Shown in pieces: positions 34,657 to 44,174 of a stretch of DNA of 63,194 nucleotides. Location of the stretch: contig CAMJZI010000004.1 in assembly GCA_946410185.1 (NCBI GenBank), forward strand, positions 1 through 63,194, given 5' to 3'. A model generated the notes under the pieces. It was not told the origin of the DNA. It saw nothing but the letters and a program-made list of their open reading frames with translations, and made no database searches. A program made the translations under genes and the position numbers. This DNA comes from an uncultured Porphyromonadaceae bacterium. Its GTDB lineage: Bacteria; Bacteroidota; Bacteroidia; Bacteroidales; Muribaculaceae. How positions within the stretch are numbered: position 1 is the stretch's first letter; every line of letters begins with the position of its first letter.

Positions 34657-36177
34657 TTAATAGCCTCTTATTCCATTAAAGTGGACTGTTTCGGGCTTGG
34701 AATTAGGATAGGTGTCGCAAATCGTCACCTGGTTATGTTCAAAATCGAATTGGAATGTAGTGCCGCTGATCCAGTCCACATAATGCACACGCACCTCAAG
34801 TGTTGTCGGGGATGTCCAAGCATAGGCCGCCGCAGCTGTAAAACCGTGTTTGAATCCCCGCATGCGGTTGATGGCATGGATAGAATAGACAGGTTCACCC
34901 CTCAGCGGGCTATATTTCCATTCACCATGGCCCAAGTCGAACAGTTCTTCGCTATCGTCGTTGCGAACCATTTGTAACTGGGCGTAATACGTCAGCAGCA
35001 GACTCTTCAGGCCATGCTTGTTGTTGTCAAGTAACATGTGCATGCCCCAAATGTCTTTTTTGTTGCTGTCATGGTTACCCTTCGGTAATCTCAATGCAGC
35101 GTTGGCACACCTTTTTTCAAGCTTTTTTTGGAGTTTCTCCTCGGGCTTGAGTGGTGCGGCATTCATGCCGGGCATGAGCTGGTTCCAGATGCAGTCCAGC
35201 TCCTTGTGGCCATTGAATGTCATGCCCAGGATGACCACCACAAGGTCCTCTTGAGGCACCACCACGGTATATTGTCCAAAAGCGCCATCGGCACGATAAG
35301 AGCCTGGCCACTTGCTTTGCCACACTTGATAACCATAGCCCTGATTGCCATCGGTTGCAGGCACGGTCTCCTTGGCACCGCCGTCGATGAGTCGCGAGCA
35401 AGCGGTTTCCACAAAGTCGGCACCGACAAGTCGCTGTCCATTCCAGTTGCCCTTGTTCAGGAGCAGCAAGCCCAGTTTGGCCATCGTCTCGGCCTGGACG
35501 CGCAGTCCCCAGCCACCGGTGTTGATGCCGTCGGGGCTCATTTCCCAGTCGGCCACATTGATGTGCATGGGGCCGAAAAGATTATTACGCAGATATTCCA
35601 GCATGGTGAACCCCGTCACGCGTTGCACGATGGCGCTGAGCATAAACGTGCACATTGAGTCATACTGGAACAGACTCCCAGGTTTGGTATCAACAGGCTT
35701 CGCCAGCCAGTCCTTGACCCAGTCCAGGCTGTTGTCGCGCATCGTCCAGTCGGGTTTCACGCCCGATGCCATCATGAGCAGGTCGCGAACAGTCATGGCG
35801 GCCATGTAGTCATTCACGCGGCGGGTGCGCTTGTCGGGGAAAAAGGTCATCACCCTGTCATCGAGCCGCAGCAGGTTATTGTCGATGGCGATGCCCACTG
35901 CAAGCGCCGTGAATGTCTTGCTGGCCGAGTATAGCGTGTGACTGTCCTCGGCGCGGAAGGGTGCTGGATGCAACTCGGCCACTACCTTGCCGTGGCGCAC
36001 CACAATCACGTGGTGGATGTCACACTCGGGAAGCGCCATCAGCGAGTCCATCATGTCGATGACCGCCTGGGTGCTGATTCCCTCGGCAGCCGGCGTGCTG
36101 CGGGGCAAATCCCCCACCTGAGCAGCCACCAGTAGCGGCAACAATGCCAGTAGTATGAAAAGTTTCTGTTTCATCAT
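34657..36177 (-). CDS. Serine hydrolase, beta-lactamase fold, copy 2
   Basis: 506-residue exported paralogue of the neighbouring gene (signal peptide to ~LLVAAQ). It has YSASK, YDSMCTFMLSAIVQR, DWEMSPDGINTGGWGLRVQ and the closing strand YTVVVPQEDLVVVILG. Both copies resemble B. subtilis AmiE (YbbE), a MurNAc-L-Ala amidase of this fold encoded beside NamZ (established there, inferred here). Its ATG lies 1 nt beyond the stop codon of the WYL regulator, so the two are translationally coupled. Confidence 0.88.
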   Translation of the reverse strand: MMKQKLFILLALLPLLVAAQVGDLPRSTPAAEGISTQAVIDMMDSLMALPECDIHHVIVVRHGKVVAELHPAPFRAEDSHTLYSASKTFTALAVGIAIDNNLLRLDDRVMTFFPDKRTRRVNDYMAAMTVRDLLMMASGVKPDWTMRDNSLDWVKDWLAKPVDTKPGSLFQYDSMCTFMLSAIVQRVTGFTMLEYLRNNLFGPMHINVADWEMSPDGINTGGWGLRVQAETMAKLGLLLLNKGNWNGQRLVGADFVETACSRLIDGGAKETVPATDGNQGYGYQVWQSKWPGSYRADGAFGQYTVVVPQEDLVVVILGMTFNGHKELDCIWNQLMPGMNAAPLKPEEKLQKKLEKRCANAALRLPKGNHDSNKKDIWGMHMLLDNNKHGLKSLLLTYYAQLQMVRNDDSEELFDLGHGEWKYSPLRGEPVYSIHAINRMRGFKHGFTAAAAYAWTSPTTLEVRVHYVDWISGTTFQFDFEHNQVTICDTYPNSKPETVHFNGIRGY

Positions 36178-36178
36178 G

Positions 36179-37075
36179 CTATTGGTAATTTTTGAGGGCT
36201 TGTTCGAGTTCGGTGCGGATGAGCAATTTCAACTCTTGGGGTTCCAGTACCTCGATGCTGGCTCCATGCGACATGATTTCCTCCTTGAGGTCATAGGTGA
36301 TGCGCATCTTGTAGGAAAAAATTGAGTAATTGTCGTGCACTGCCTCTTGTTGGGAGTGGTGCAGCGGCAGGGCGCGGAAGTATTTGGCCTGGGTGGGCTC
36401 GACACGCAGGACGATGCGCTTGGCGCTGTTGCGGTTGGTGATGATGCCGAAGCAGTCCTTGAAGAATTCCGATGGGTTGACATTCTCGGGCATCGTGAAG
36501 ACATCTGGCAACATGTTCAAGTGGCTCATGCGGTCAAGCGAATATGTCTTGATCTGCTTATCCTTGACGTTCCGTCCGATAACATACCACAACTGCTTGA
36601 AAATCTTGATAAAGTAGGGCTCCAGCACGATGCCGTCGGTGGGGCGCGATCGGGTATAGCTTTTGTAAGAAAAACCGATGCGGTGATTCTGTTTCAAGGC
36701 ATCGATAATCACCGGCAAGTGCTGGCGGGCCGATGGCACGTTCTCGAGTATGATGCGGCCGCTGATGCTGTGGGCACCGCTCAACATGCCGCTCATCGAC
36801 ACCGAGTCCATGAGCCAGGACCGCAGCCGGGCACTGTTCTCGCCACCCTTGTCATCGATATAGTACTCAAAGGTGGACTTGTCGCACTGGATGTTGATGT
36901 CGAACATCTCTTCCACTCCGTCGCGGTAGTGAAAGAAGGTGCGACGTGCCAGCGGTTTGCCCTCGCTGATTTCGCTGCGCAGCCATGCCTTGTTCAAGTC
37001 CTTGAGTGTGATGCGACCGTAGTGGCTGATGGTATCCACCAGCCACAAGTATCGGCTAATCATGTTGCGTGCCAT
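36179..37075 (-). CDS. WYL-domain transcriptional regulator
   Basis: 298-residue regulator of the YafY type. A winged-helix-like N-terminus (ISRYLWLVDTISHYGRITLKDLNKAW) precedes a WYL domain (residues ~125-210: IGFSYKSYTRSRPT, VLEPYFIKIFKQLWYVIG, YSLDRMSHL) and a C-terminal WCX-like extension. WYL domains sense ligands, often nucleotides or single-stranded DNA. Set between the C10 protease and the serine hydrolases, it probably controls this run of genes. Confidence 0.87.
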   Translation of the reverse strand: MARNMISRYLWLVDTISHYGRITLKDLNKAWLRSEISEGKPLARRTFFHYRDGVEEMFDINIQCDKSTFEYYIDDKGGENSARLRSWLMDSVSMSGMLSGAHSISGRIILENVPSARQHLPVIIDALKQNHRIGFSYKSYTRSRPTDGIVLEPYFIKIFKQLWYVIGRNVKDKQIKTYSLDRMSHLNMLPDVFTMPENVNPSEFFKDCFGIITNRNSAKRIVLRVEPTQAKYFRALPLHHSQQEAVHDNYSIFSYKMRITYDLKEEIMSHGASIEVLEPQELKLLIRTELEQALKNYQ

Positions 37076-37105
37076 ATTTGTGGTGAAGAATTAGGTTTTG
37101 TGTCT

Positions 37106-39700
37106 CTATCTCTTGAGAATCAGATTGATGATGGTATTGACATCGGCGATATTGACTTCGCCGTCGCCGTTGGTGTCATGAATGATGCCGTAGGTATCGT
37201 GCATGATAGCAACAATCTCGGTATTGACATCGGCGATGTTGACCTCGCCATCGCCGTTGATGTCACCATAGGGTAACCCAATATTGATTCCAATCATATT
37301 CTTGAACCAGGGCCAGATACCTGATTTCTTATAGATGGGGCGGGCTTCAGCGGGGACAAAGAGTAACGCCGAAGCATAAATCGCGCGGGAGAAGCAGTCG
37401 GGATTGGCGACATCGGCAGGGATGTTGCCGCGGCAGGTGACGGTGGCAAGCTTGCGGCTATCGACAAATGCCTTGTCGTTGATGGCCTCCAGCGACTTGC
37501 CCAGAGTGAGCTCCTGCAGGTTGCCGCAGTGGGCAAAGGTTTGTTTCTCGATGGTCTTCACCTGGTCGGGAATCGTGATTGACTCAAGGCCGCTACACGA
37601 CAAAAAGGCACTCGGGCCAATCGTTGTGATGGATTCGGGCAATTGGATGCTGCGCAGGCCCTTGCAAACCTCAAAGGCGTTCTCTCCAATCATGGTAATG
37701 CCCTCTTGCAGATTGACCGAGGCAAGGGATGAACACTTGGAAAATGCTTTATAGGCAATGGTTGTCACTGTTGTGGGGAGTGTCACGGTCGTCAGGCTGG
37801 TGCACCCCGAGAACAATTCGCTGCTCAATTGAGTGATGCCTGTGGGAAGAAGGGCGGCCTTGAGGCTGGAACAGTCAAGAAATGCCTGGTTGGCCAGCGA
37901 GGTCATTTTGGCAGGGAAGTTCACGGTGCTAAGGTTCGTACAACGTGCAAAGGCAGCGGTGCCAATACTCTTCACGTCATCGTTCAGGGTGACTGTCTTG
38001 AGGTCGATACAATCGGTAAAGGCGTTGCTGCCCACGGCATCGATACCTTCAGGAATGGTCAGATGCTCCAGTTTCTCGCCGCCGACAAGCAGATGCCCTG
38101 CCATGCTCAAGGGGTTGGAAAAACGGTCGGCAAAGCTGATGCCCAGCCACGATGCGATGTCGGGCGTTTGTACTGCCGTCAGCCCCAGGCAATCGACAAA
38201 TGCACGCACACCCACCTGCTTAACCGAGGCAGGAATAGATATCGAACTCAGTTTCAAGCAAGAGGCAAAGGCCAATTCGCCGATGCTCGTCACGCCCGAC
38301 GGAATTTCCACCTCGGCCAGGTTCGCGCAGTTCCTGAACGCCAGGTCGCCGATGCTGGTCACCGATTGCGGCAGGACAACACTGGTCAAGTCCTGGCAAT
38401 TCCTGAAGGCGTTATCTCCGATTGCGGTGACGGTCATGGTTTTGCCATCCATAGTTACCGTTTCAGGTATGGCCACATGATCCCTGTAGCTATTGTATCT
38501 TGAGTCACGCGATACCACGGTGGCTTCACCGTCGTTCCCGCCATAGCGGTAGTAGATGCCGCCCACTTCAAAGTCATGCTTGACTTCGACAGGAACATCT
38601 GTCTTGGGATAGATGTCGCAGAGGAACTCCTGGTTGGAAAGGAAACTGTAGCTCCTCACGTTGAATGCGCCCAGGGCAAAGTAGCCATCATAATTGCCAC
38701 CCCAGCCCCAGTTGACGTGGTACTTGCCGTCGTAGTAGCCGTCAACGACAAAGGCGTGTCCGCCGGCCGCGGGGTCGTTGCCCGAGTAGAGGACAGGCCA
38801 GCCCGAGAGCAACTGATGCTGCAAGAGCGCATCCCATTCGTCATAGGTGTAATCCGATTTTTGCAGAGCCGTGGCTTGATTATTGTAACCAAATTCTTTC
38901 ATGCCTGCCAATTGCCTATAGACGTAGGCACCGCTGCCGTCGGGACTGTAATCCATCTGAACCGATTGCCCGCAGTAGCGCATCAACGTGGCCACGGCAT
39001 CGGCCTGGGCATCATTGTAGGGCGTGGAGGCATAATCGTTGAGCATGTTGTCCCAGTCCAGCCTTTTCTCGGGCAGTGAGGACAGGTGGATGCGGTGTGA
39101 ACGCGTTGTGTAGCCCGACAAAGCCGGTGCATGCTCGGGATAGTGCCAGAAGTACATGACCTGAGCCATCGCTGTGGCCACGCAGCCCGTGACGCTGCGC
39201 TCGCCGTTGTAATCCGGGCACTGGTTGTAGAAGGGTTCACTCTGGCTCCAGTTGCTGTGGACTATCGGAGCAATGGTCACGTCATTGACAGGAATGGCAC
39301 GCTCGACACGGGCACTGGGGTTGGAATGCAGCCATTCCAGCTGCTCCTTGTAGCAGCCCAGCATCCATTGCAAGTTGCAGGGCAGGTTGTTCATGTCAAG
39401 TGATCCATCGCCATAGGCCAGCACTTCCTCGGCGCGGTCGTCACCGGGGATGATGACAAACGCGCTGCCGTCGCTGGTGTTGAATACATAGTAGTCTGCC
39501 TGTCGGGCATCTCCGGTCCAGGGCTCGGTATGGGCGAGGATGGGCGTTGAAGATGCTTTGAGCATACGGAGTGTCGTGCTCGAGGTCAGGAAACGGGATG
39601 CGATGCCTTGTGCATGATTGGCATCCACGGGAGCGGCGAGCAAGCTGGGTGCGGCACAAGCCAGCAGCAACAATACTGTGTTTTTGAACATACGACTCAT
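37106..39700 (-). CDS. C10 cysteine protease with BspA repeats and dockerin tail
   Basis: Secreted 864-residue protein. A signal peptide (to ~SLLAAP) is followed by a Spi-type propeptide region, then a C10 (streptopain-like) peptidase domain with Cys173 in TGCVATAMAQVMYFWHYP and His315 in GGHAFVVDGYYDGKYHVNWGWGG. Residues ~395-780 are about a dozen BspA-type LRR_5 repeats (IGDNAFRNCQDLTSVVLP pattern). Two dockerin-like loops (GDINGDGEVNIADVN and DTNGDGEVNIADVN) end the protein. The repeats probably bind host or microbial surfaces. Confidence 0.9.
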   Translation of the reverse strand: MSRMFKNTVLLLLACAAPSLLAAPVDANHAQGIASRFLTSSTTLRMLKASSTPILAHTEPWTGDARQADYYVFNTSDGSAFVIIPGDDRAEEVLAYGDGSLDMNNLPCNLQWMLGCYKEQLEWLHSNPSARVERAIPVNDVTIAPIVHSNWSQSEPFYNQCPDYNGERSVTGCVATAMAQVMYFWHYPEHAPALSGYTTRSHRIHLSSLPEKRLDWDNMLNDYASTPYNDAQADAVATLMRYCGQSVQMDYSPDGSGAYVYRQLAGMKEFGYNNQATALQKSDYTYDEWDALLQHQLLSGWPVLYSGNDPAAGGHAFVVDGYYDGKYHVNWGWGGNYDGYFALGAFNVRSYSFLSNQEFLCDIYPKTDVPVEVKHDFEVGGIYYRYGGNDGEATVVSRDSRYNSYRDHVAIPETVTMDGKTMTVTAIGDNAFRNCQDLTSVVLPQSVTSIGDLAFRNCANLAEVEIPSGVTSIGELAFASCLKLSSISIPASVKQVGVRAFVDCLGLTAVQTPDIASWLGISFADRFSNPLSMAGHLLVGGEKLEHLTIPEGIDAVGSNAFTDCIDLKTVTLNDDVKSIGTAAFARCTNLSTVNFPAKMTSLANQAFLDCSSLKAALLPTGITQLSSELFSGCTSLTTVTLPTTVTTIAYKAFSKCSSLASVNLQEGITMIGENAFEVCKGLRSIQLPESITTIGPSAFLSCSGLESITIPDQVKTIEKQTFAHCGNLQELTLGKSLEAINDKAFVDSRKLATVTCRGNIPADVANPDCFSRAIYASALLFVPAEARPIYKKSGIWPWFKNMIGINIGLPYGDINGDGEVNIADVNTEIVAIMHDTYGIIHDTNGDGEVNIADVNTIINLILKR

Positions 39701-39769
39701 AACGGTTATGGTTAAAAAAAGTTTTTTAGAAATCAGTAAGTAAAATTATATACGGGTAGTTAAGTTGAT

Positions 39770-41215
39770 TTAACGCTTCTGGATAAGCATTGCCAGGCCT
39801 GCCATGGTGAGGGCGGCATTCAGCAGCAGCAATTCAAAGCCCAGGGTGTAGTCATACTGGTTTTTGAGCCACAGCTGAACAAAGAAACTGATGGCTGGTG
39901 CAGCGATGCACACCAGGGGGACCAGACGGTCGCGCACGGGGCTCTTGCACATCATGCCGAAGGTGAACAAGCCCAGAATCGGGCCGTAAGTGTAGCTGGC
40001 CAGCGTATAGACAGCACTGATGGCATCGCTATTGCTGATGGCATAGAAAATGAGGATAACCAGGCCCATGCAGGCGGCCATTGCCACATGAACCATGCGG
40101 CGGGTGCGGCCCAGTGCCGCCTCGTCCTGCCTCTTGTCGGCCTCGAGAATATCGACGGTAAACGAGGTGGTGAGTGATGTCAACGCCGAGCCGGCGGCCG
40201 AGTAGGCTGCGGCAATCAAGCCGATGATGAATACCACGCCCAGCAGCACGGGCATGCCCTGGCTGAAGGCCACTGTGCCGAAGAGCTCGTCGGTCTTCTC
40301 GGGCATCGGGATGCCGTTGGCCTTGATGTGCAGGGTGAGCAAGGTGCCCAGAATTAAAAACAGGGCAATGATGACGACTTGAAGAAAAACGCTCACAATA
40401 AGGTTCTTGGCCGACTCATTGGCGTTCTTGCACGCCAGGCTGCGCTGCATCAGGTCTTGGTCAAGGCCTGTGGTGGCGATGACCATGAAGATGCCTGCGA
40501 TGAACTGTTTCCAGAAGTAGGTGCCCTCTTTGGGATTGTCAAGGTAGAGAATGCGCGATGTCTCGTCTCCAGCAACGGCTTTGCACAGACCGGCAAAATC
40601 ATATCCAAGTCCCTTGGCGACAAAGTAGATGCTCAACACTACCGACAAGATGAGGCAGAAACTCTTGAGCGTGTCGGTCCAGATGACCGTCTTGACACCG
40701 CCCTGCAAGGTGTAGAGAAAGATGAGGGCTATGGTCACGACGACATTGATCACAAAGGGGATGTGAAGCGGCGAGAACACCAGCAGCTGCAGGGTCACGC
40801 ACACCACATAGAAGCGGACCGCGGCACCCAGCATCTTGCTGATGAAGAAGAACCATGCGCCGCTCTTGTGGGTGCTGCCGCCAAACCGCTGTTCCAGGTA
40901 GCCGTAGATGGACACCAGGTTGCGCTTGTAGAACAACGGGATCAGGACATAGGCGATGACAAAGTAGCCCACGATGAAGCCGAGGGCCATCTGCATGTAA
41001 CTGAAGCCCTTGGTCACGACCATGCCGGGCACCGAGATGAACGTCACGCCCGAGATGGGCGCTCCCAACATGGCGATGGCGACGATGAACCACGGGGCTT
41101 GTCGGCCACCGCTCAGGGCTGTAGCGGTGTCGCTCTTGCGTGAAGCGGCCCACGAGATGAGGAAAAGAAGGATAAAATAGCCAACTATTGTGGCAAGAAC
41201 AATCCAGGGAGTCAT
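39770..41215 (-). CDS. Sodium:solute symporter (SSS family)
   Basis: 481-residue inner-membrane transporter with about 13 membrane segments. Typical SSSF features are GAPISGVTFISVPGMV, a central FKSFCLILSV-type helix, LDQDLMQRSLACKNANESAKN and AAAYSAAGSALTSLTTSFTVDI. The substrate cannot be read directly, but it lies 45 nt behind a NamZ-type muramidase. In Tannerella forsythia an SSS-type protein (MurT) imports MurNAc, so an amino-sugar role is plausible. Confidence 0.88.
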   Translation of the reverse strand: MTPWIVLATIVGYFILLFLISWAASRKSDTATALSGGRQAPWFIVAIAMLGAPISGVTFISVPGMVVTKGFSYMQMALGFIVGYFVIAYVLIPLFYKRNLVSIYGYLEQRFGGSTHKSGAWFFFISKMLGAAVRFYVVCVTLQLLVFSPLHIPFVINVVVTIALIFLYTLQGGVKTVIWTDTLKSFCLILSVVLSIYFVAKGLGYDFAGLCKAVAGDETSRILYLDNPKEGTYFWKQFIAGIFMVIATTGLDQDLMQRSLACKNANESAKNLIVSVFLQVVIIALFLILGTLLTLHIKANGIPMPEKTDELFGTVAFSQGMPVLLGVVFIIGLIAAAYSAAGSALTSLTTSFTVDILEADKRQDEAALGRTRRMVHVAMAACMGLVILIFYAISNSDAISAVYTLASYTYGPILGLFTFGMMCKSPVRDRLVPLVCIAAPAISFFVQLWLKNQYDYTLGFELLLLNAALTMAGLAMLIQKR

Positions 41216-41260
41216 TATTTCGGTGAATATTAATAGTTAATAGAGGATGACACTCAAGGC

Positions 41261-42526
41261 TCACTCGTCGTAGAGGAGATAGGGACGCCGCTGGGCCTTG
41301 AAGAGCTCCACGTCGGCTTGCCAGGTGGCCTTAATATCGGCTGCGCTCTTGCCCTGGGCTATCATTTCGCGCACACGCTTCGTACCCATCAGCAGGTCAA
41401 AGAAGTTGCTATTCAGGTAGAACTGCTTGCCGTTCTTGGTCAGGTTGCGGTAGGCATCGATGACATATTCCAGATTGATGCCCTTGGCAATGACCTCCTC
41501 GGCATCCAGGTTGTGCAGGTCCACACCATGGCACAGCTGGCCCATCTGCGGCGGGGTCTTGGCTCCAGGTCGGCTGGTGGGTGTGAATTCAAAACTGTAA
41601 CCCGTCATGTCGGGGTGGCCATAGACTTGGAAAGGCCAGTCGGTGCCGCGTCCCAGACTCACCGTCGTCCCCTCGAAGTAGCACATCGAGGGATAGAGGT
41701 ATATCGAGAGCATATTGGGCAGGTTGGGGCTCGGGGCGACGGGCAGCGTGTAACGGGTCTGGTGGGAGTAGTTCTGGCAGGGGATGACGGTGAGGTCACA
41801 CTTCTTGCCGTCCTTGAGCCAGCCCTCGCCGTTGGCCATCTGGGCAAGTTCTGCCAGCGTCATGCCATGCACGGTGGGAATGGGCAAGCGGCCCACACCC
41901 GACTTGAGCGACATGTCCAGGATTGGACCGTCGACATACATGCCGTTGGGGTTGGGACGGTCCAGTACCATGAATTGCTTGCCATAGGTCACGGCGGCAT
42001 CCATTAGGTTGATCATTGTCACATAGTAGGTGTAGAACCTGAGCCCCACGTCCTGAATGTCGGTCACGACGATGTCGATGCCGTCCATCACCTCCTTTTT
42101 GGGCATGGGCGACTTGCCGTCGTAGAGCGATGCGATGGGAATCCCGGTTTTCTCGTCAACACTGCTCGACACATGTTCCCCCGCGTCGGCTTTGCCGCGG
42201 AAACCGTGCTCGGGCGAGAAGATTGTCACCACGTTCACACCGTTCTCGAGCATCAGGTCCAGCGTGTGCTGGTCGCCCACCATGCCCGTCTGGTTGCTCA
42301 ACAGGGCCACACGTTTGCCTTTTAGCAGGGGCACATATTCGCTGGTGCGGGCTGCTCCCATGATTACCTCGCCGCTTGTCACGGTTGTTGCAGCCGAGGT
42401 TTTTTGCTCTATGGCGGTTGTGGTGTTGACAGCTGTTTTGTTGATGCGGCTACTGCATGCGTTCAGCGTGGTCATCGACGTGAGCGACCACCACACCACA
42501 ATCATCAATAGATAATACTTGGTCAT
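41261..42526 (-). CDS. NamZ-like exo-N-acetylmuramidase (DUF1343)
   Basis: 421-residue exported protein of the DUF1343/GH171 family; NamZ members release terminal MurNAc from peptidoglycan. The N-terminal ~50 residues include a possible lipoprotein signal (TTLNACSS). Family blocks: GKRVALLSNQTGMV, FSPEHGFRGKADAGE, DVGLRFYTYYVTM, VLDRPNPNGMYVDGP and GRGTDWPFQVYGHP. It heads the run of same-strand genes ending at xerD. Confidence 0.88.
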   Translation of the reverse strand: MTKYYLLMIVVWWSLTSMTTLNACSSRINKTAVNTTTAIEQKTSAATTVTSGEVIMGAARTSEYVPLLKGKRVALLSNQTGMVGDQHTLDLMLENGVNVVTIFSPEHGFRGKADAGEHVSSSVDEKTGIPIASLYDGKSPMPKKEVMDGIDIVVTDIQDVGLRFYTYYVTMINLMDAAVTYGKQFMVLDRPNPNGMYVDGPILDMSLKSGVGRLPIPTVHGMTLAELAQMANGEGWLKDGKKCDLTVIPCQNYSHQTRYTLPVAPSPNLPNMLSIYLYPSMCYFEGTTVSLGRGTDWPFQVYGHPDMTGYSFEFTPTSRPGAKTPPQMGQLCHGVDLHNLDAEEVIAKGINLEYVIDAYRNLTKNGKQFYLNSNFFDLLMGTKRVREMIAQGKSAADIKATWQADVELFKAQRRPYLLYDE

Positions 42527-42559
42527 TTCTACGATGGGTTAGTCATTGTTATTACCATG

Positions 42560-42567
42560 CAAAAATA
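42560..42567 (-). promoter_or_regulatory. -7 box upstream of the NamZ-like gene
   Basis: TATTTTTG on the minus strand, 34 nt before the ATG. No good -33 match. The remainder of the divergent gap (42527-42717) holds only the opposing promoter. Confidence 0.4.
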
Positions 42568-42682
42568 GATATTTACATTGGAATATGCCTCATCCCCGAG
42601 AAATATTTTGCCAAAAAATGGCACACATGGTTTTTTGCGCCATATTTCCAGCGAAAGAGAATCTCTAGTTCATAGTTTGTTG

Positions 42683-42690
42683 TATATTTG
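42683..42690 (+). promoter_or_regulatory. -7 box for the second MBOAT gene
   Basis: TATATTTG, 28 nt before the ATG at 42718, with no clear -33 element. Confidence 0.45.
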
Positions 42691-42717
42691 CAGCGAAATA
42701 GCAATGAAACTGACAAT

Positions 42718-44169
42718 ATGCTTTTTAATTCTTTCCAGTTTTTGGTTTTCTTACCAATAGTCTTTGCGCTTTATTGGTTTGTATTTAAGGGACGACGATG
42801 GCAAAATCTGCTCATCGTTGTGGCCAGTTATATATTTTACGGATGGTGGGATTGGCGTTTCCTGGGACTGATTGCGTTGACGTCGATATGCAGTTTTGGC
42901 AGTGGAATGCTGATTGAGCACCTTGAGGGTAAGCGTCGCTATCAGCAGCTGGTCAGTGGCGTTAATATTGTGATTAACCTGTTGATTCTTGGCTATTTCA
43001 AGTATTTCAATTTCTTCGCATCCAATCTGGACACCCTCATGCAGTCCGCGTTTGGCTACCATCTGGATTGGGTGACGACCGAGATTGTCCTGCCTGTGGG
43101 CATCAGTTTTTATACATTCCAAGCACTCAGTTACTCCATCGACGTCTATCAGCGCAAGATCAAGGCCACCCATGATGTCATTGAATTTTTTGCATTCATC
43201 AGTTTCTTCCCGCAGCTGGTAGCGGGACCCATCGAGCGGGCGACCAATTTGTTGCCCCAGTTCCAGCGCGACCGCCGCTTTGATTACTGCCAGGCTGTCG
43301 ATGGATTGAGGCAGATGCTGTGGGGCTTCTTGAAAAAGCTCGTCATTGCCGACAATTGTGCCGTGACAGTCAATGCGATGTGGGGACAGTATGAAGAGTT
43401 GTCGGGGCTGCCGTTGCTGGTTATTGTCACCTTGTTTGCGATACAGATTTATTGTGATTTCTCGGGTTATAGCGATATTGCCATCGGATGCGCGCGATTG
43501 TTTGGCTTCAGGCTGATGCGCAACTTCAAGAATCCTTACTTTGCACGCAGTATTCCCGAGTTGTGGCGCCGTTGGCACATCTCGCTGATGTCATGGTTCC
43601 GCGACTACATCTATATTCCGCTCGGTGGCAACCGCCGTGGCAAGTTCCGCATGATTGTCAACCTGTTCATCGTGTGCGGCGTGAGCGGTCTGTGGCATGG
43701 GGCAAACTGGACCTATATCTGCTGGGGATTGTACCATGCTGTATTGCTCACGATATACAATCTGCTGGGCATCAACAAGAAGTACAGCGATGAGGTGGCG
43801 CGTAGCCGTTTCCTGCCCTCGGTGAAGGAGTTTTTTCAGATGGCCTTTACATTTTTCCTGGCACTGATCGGTCTGGTGATGTTCCGCTCCGAGTCGATGA
43901 CCCAGGCCACGGGCTTCATCTCAAAGATGCTGACAACTCTATTTGACTTCAGCGCTTCACAGCCAATCTTGGGCAAAAAGAATCTGATCATGTGCGCGGT
44001 GTTCATGTTCTGCGAGTGGATACAACGCGACAAGCAGCATGCGCTGCAAATCGACACGCTGGGCGTCTTCAGGCATAGTATTGCCCGGTTTGCCTTGTAC
44101 ATCGCGATTGCCGTGATTCTCTTCCTGTATTCAGGTCAAGTTCAAACGTTCATTTATTTCCAGTTCTGA
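42718..44169 (+). CDS. MBOAT family O-acyltransferase (AlgI-like), copy 2
   Basis: 483-residue membrane O-acyltransferase closely similar to the gene at 6972; both start MLFNSF and contain SYIFYGWWDWRFL. This copy retains the classical block WRRWHISLMSWFRDYIYIPLGG and GLWHGANWTYICWG with the catalytic His. The start at 42718 is chosen by alignment with copy 1; the in-frame ATG at 42688 lies within the promoter box. It is followed 5 nt later by an SGNH partner. Confidence 0.92.
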   Translation: MLFNSFQFLVFLPIVFALYWFVFKGRRWQNLLIVVASYIFYGWWDWRFLGLIALTSICSFGSGMLIEHLEGKRRYQQLVSGVNIVINLLILGYFKYFNFFASNLDTLMQSAFGYHLDWVTTEIVLPVGISFYTFQALSYSIDVYQRKIKATHDVIEFFAFISFFPQLVAGPIERATNLLPQFQRDRRFDYCQAVDGLRQMLWGFLKKLVIADNCAVTVNAMWGQYEELSGLPLLVIVTLFAIQIYCDFSGYSDIAIGCARLFGFRLMRNFKNPYFARSIPELWRRWHISLMSWFRDYIYIPLGGNRRGKFRMIVNLFIVCGVSGLWHGANWTYICWGLYHAVLLTIYNLLGINKKYSDEVARSRFLPSVKEFFQMAFTFFLALIGLVMFRSESMTQATGFISKMLTTLFDFSASQPILGKKNLIMCAVFMFCEWIQRDKQHALQIDTLGVFRHSIARFALYIAIAVILFLYSGQVQTFIYFQF

Positions 44170-44174
44170 CCAGT

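Noticed and set aside
33049-36177. Beta-lactamase antibiotic-resistance genes
   Set aside because: The fold and SxxK motif are shared, but the sizes, extra C-terminal domains, YDS motif and NamZ neighbourhood fit peptidoglycan or ester hydrolases better.
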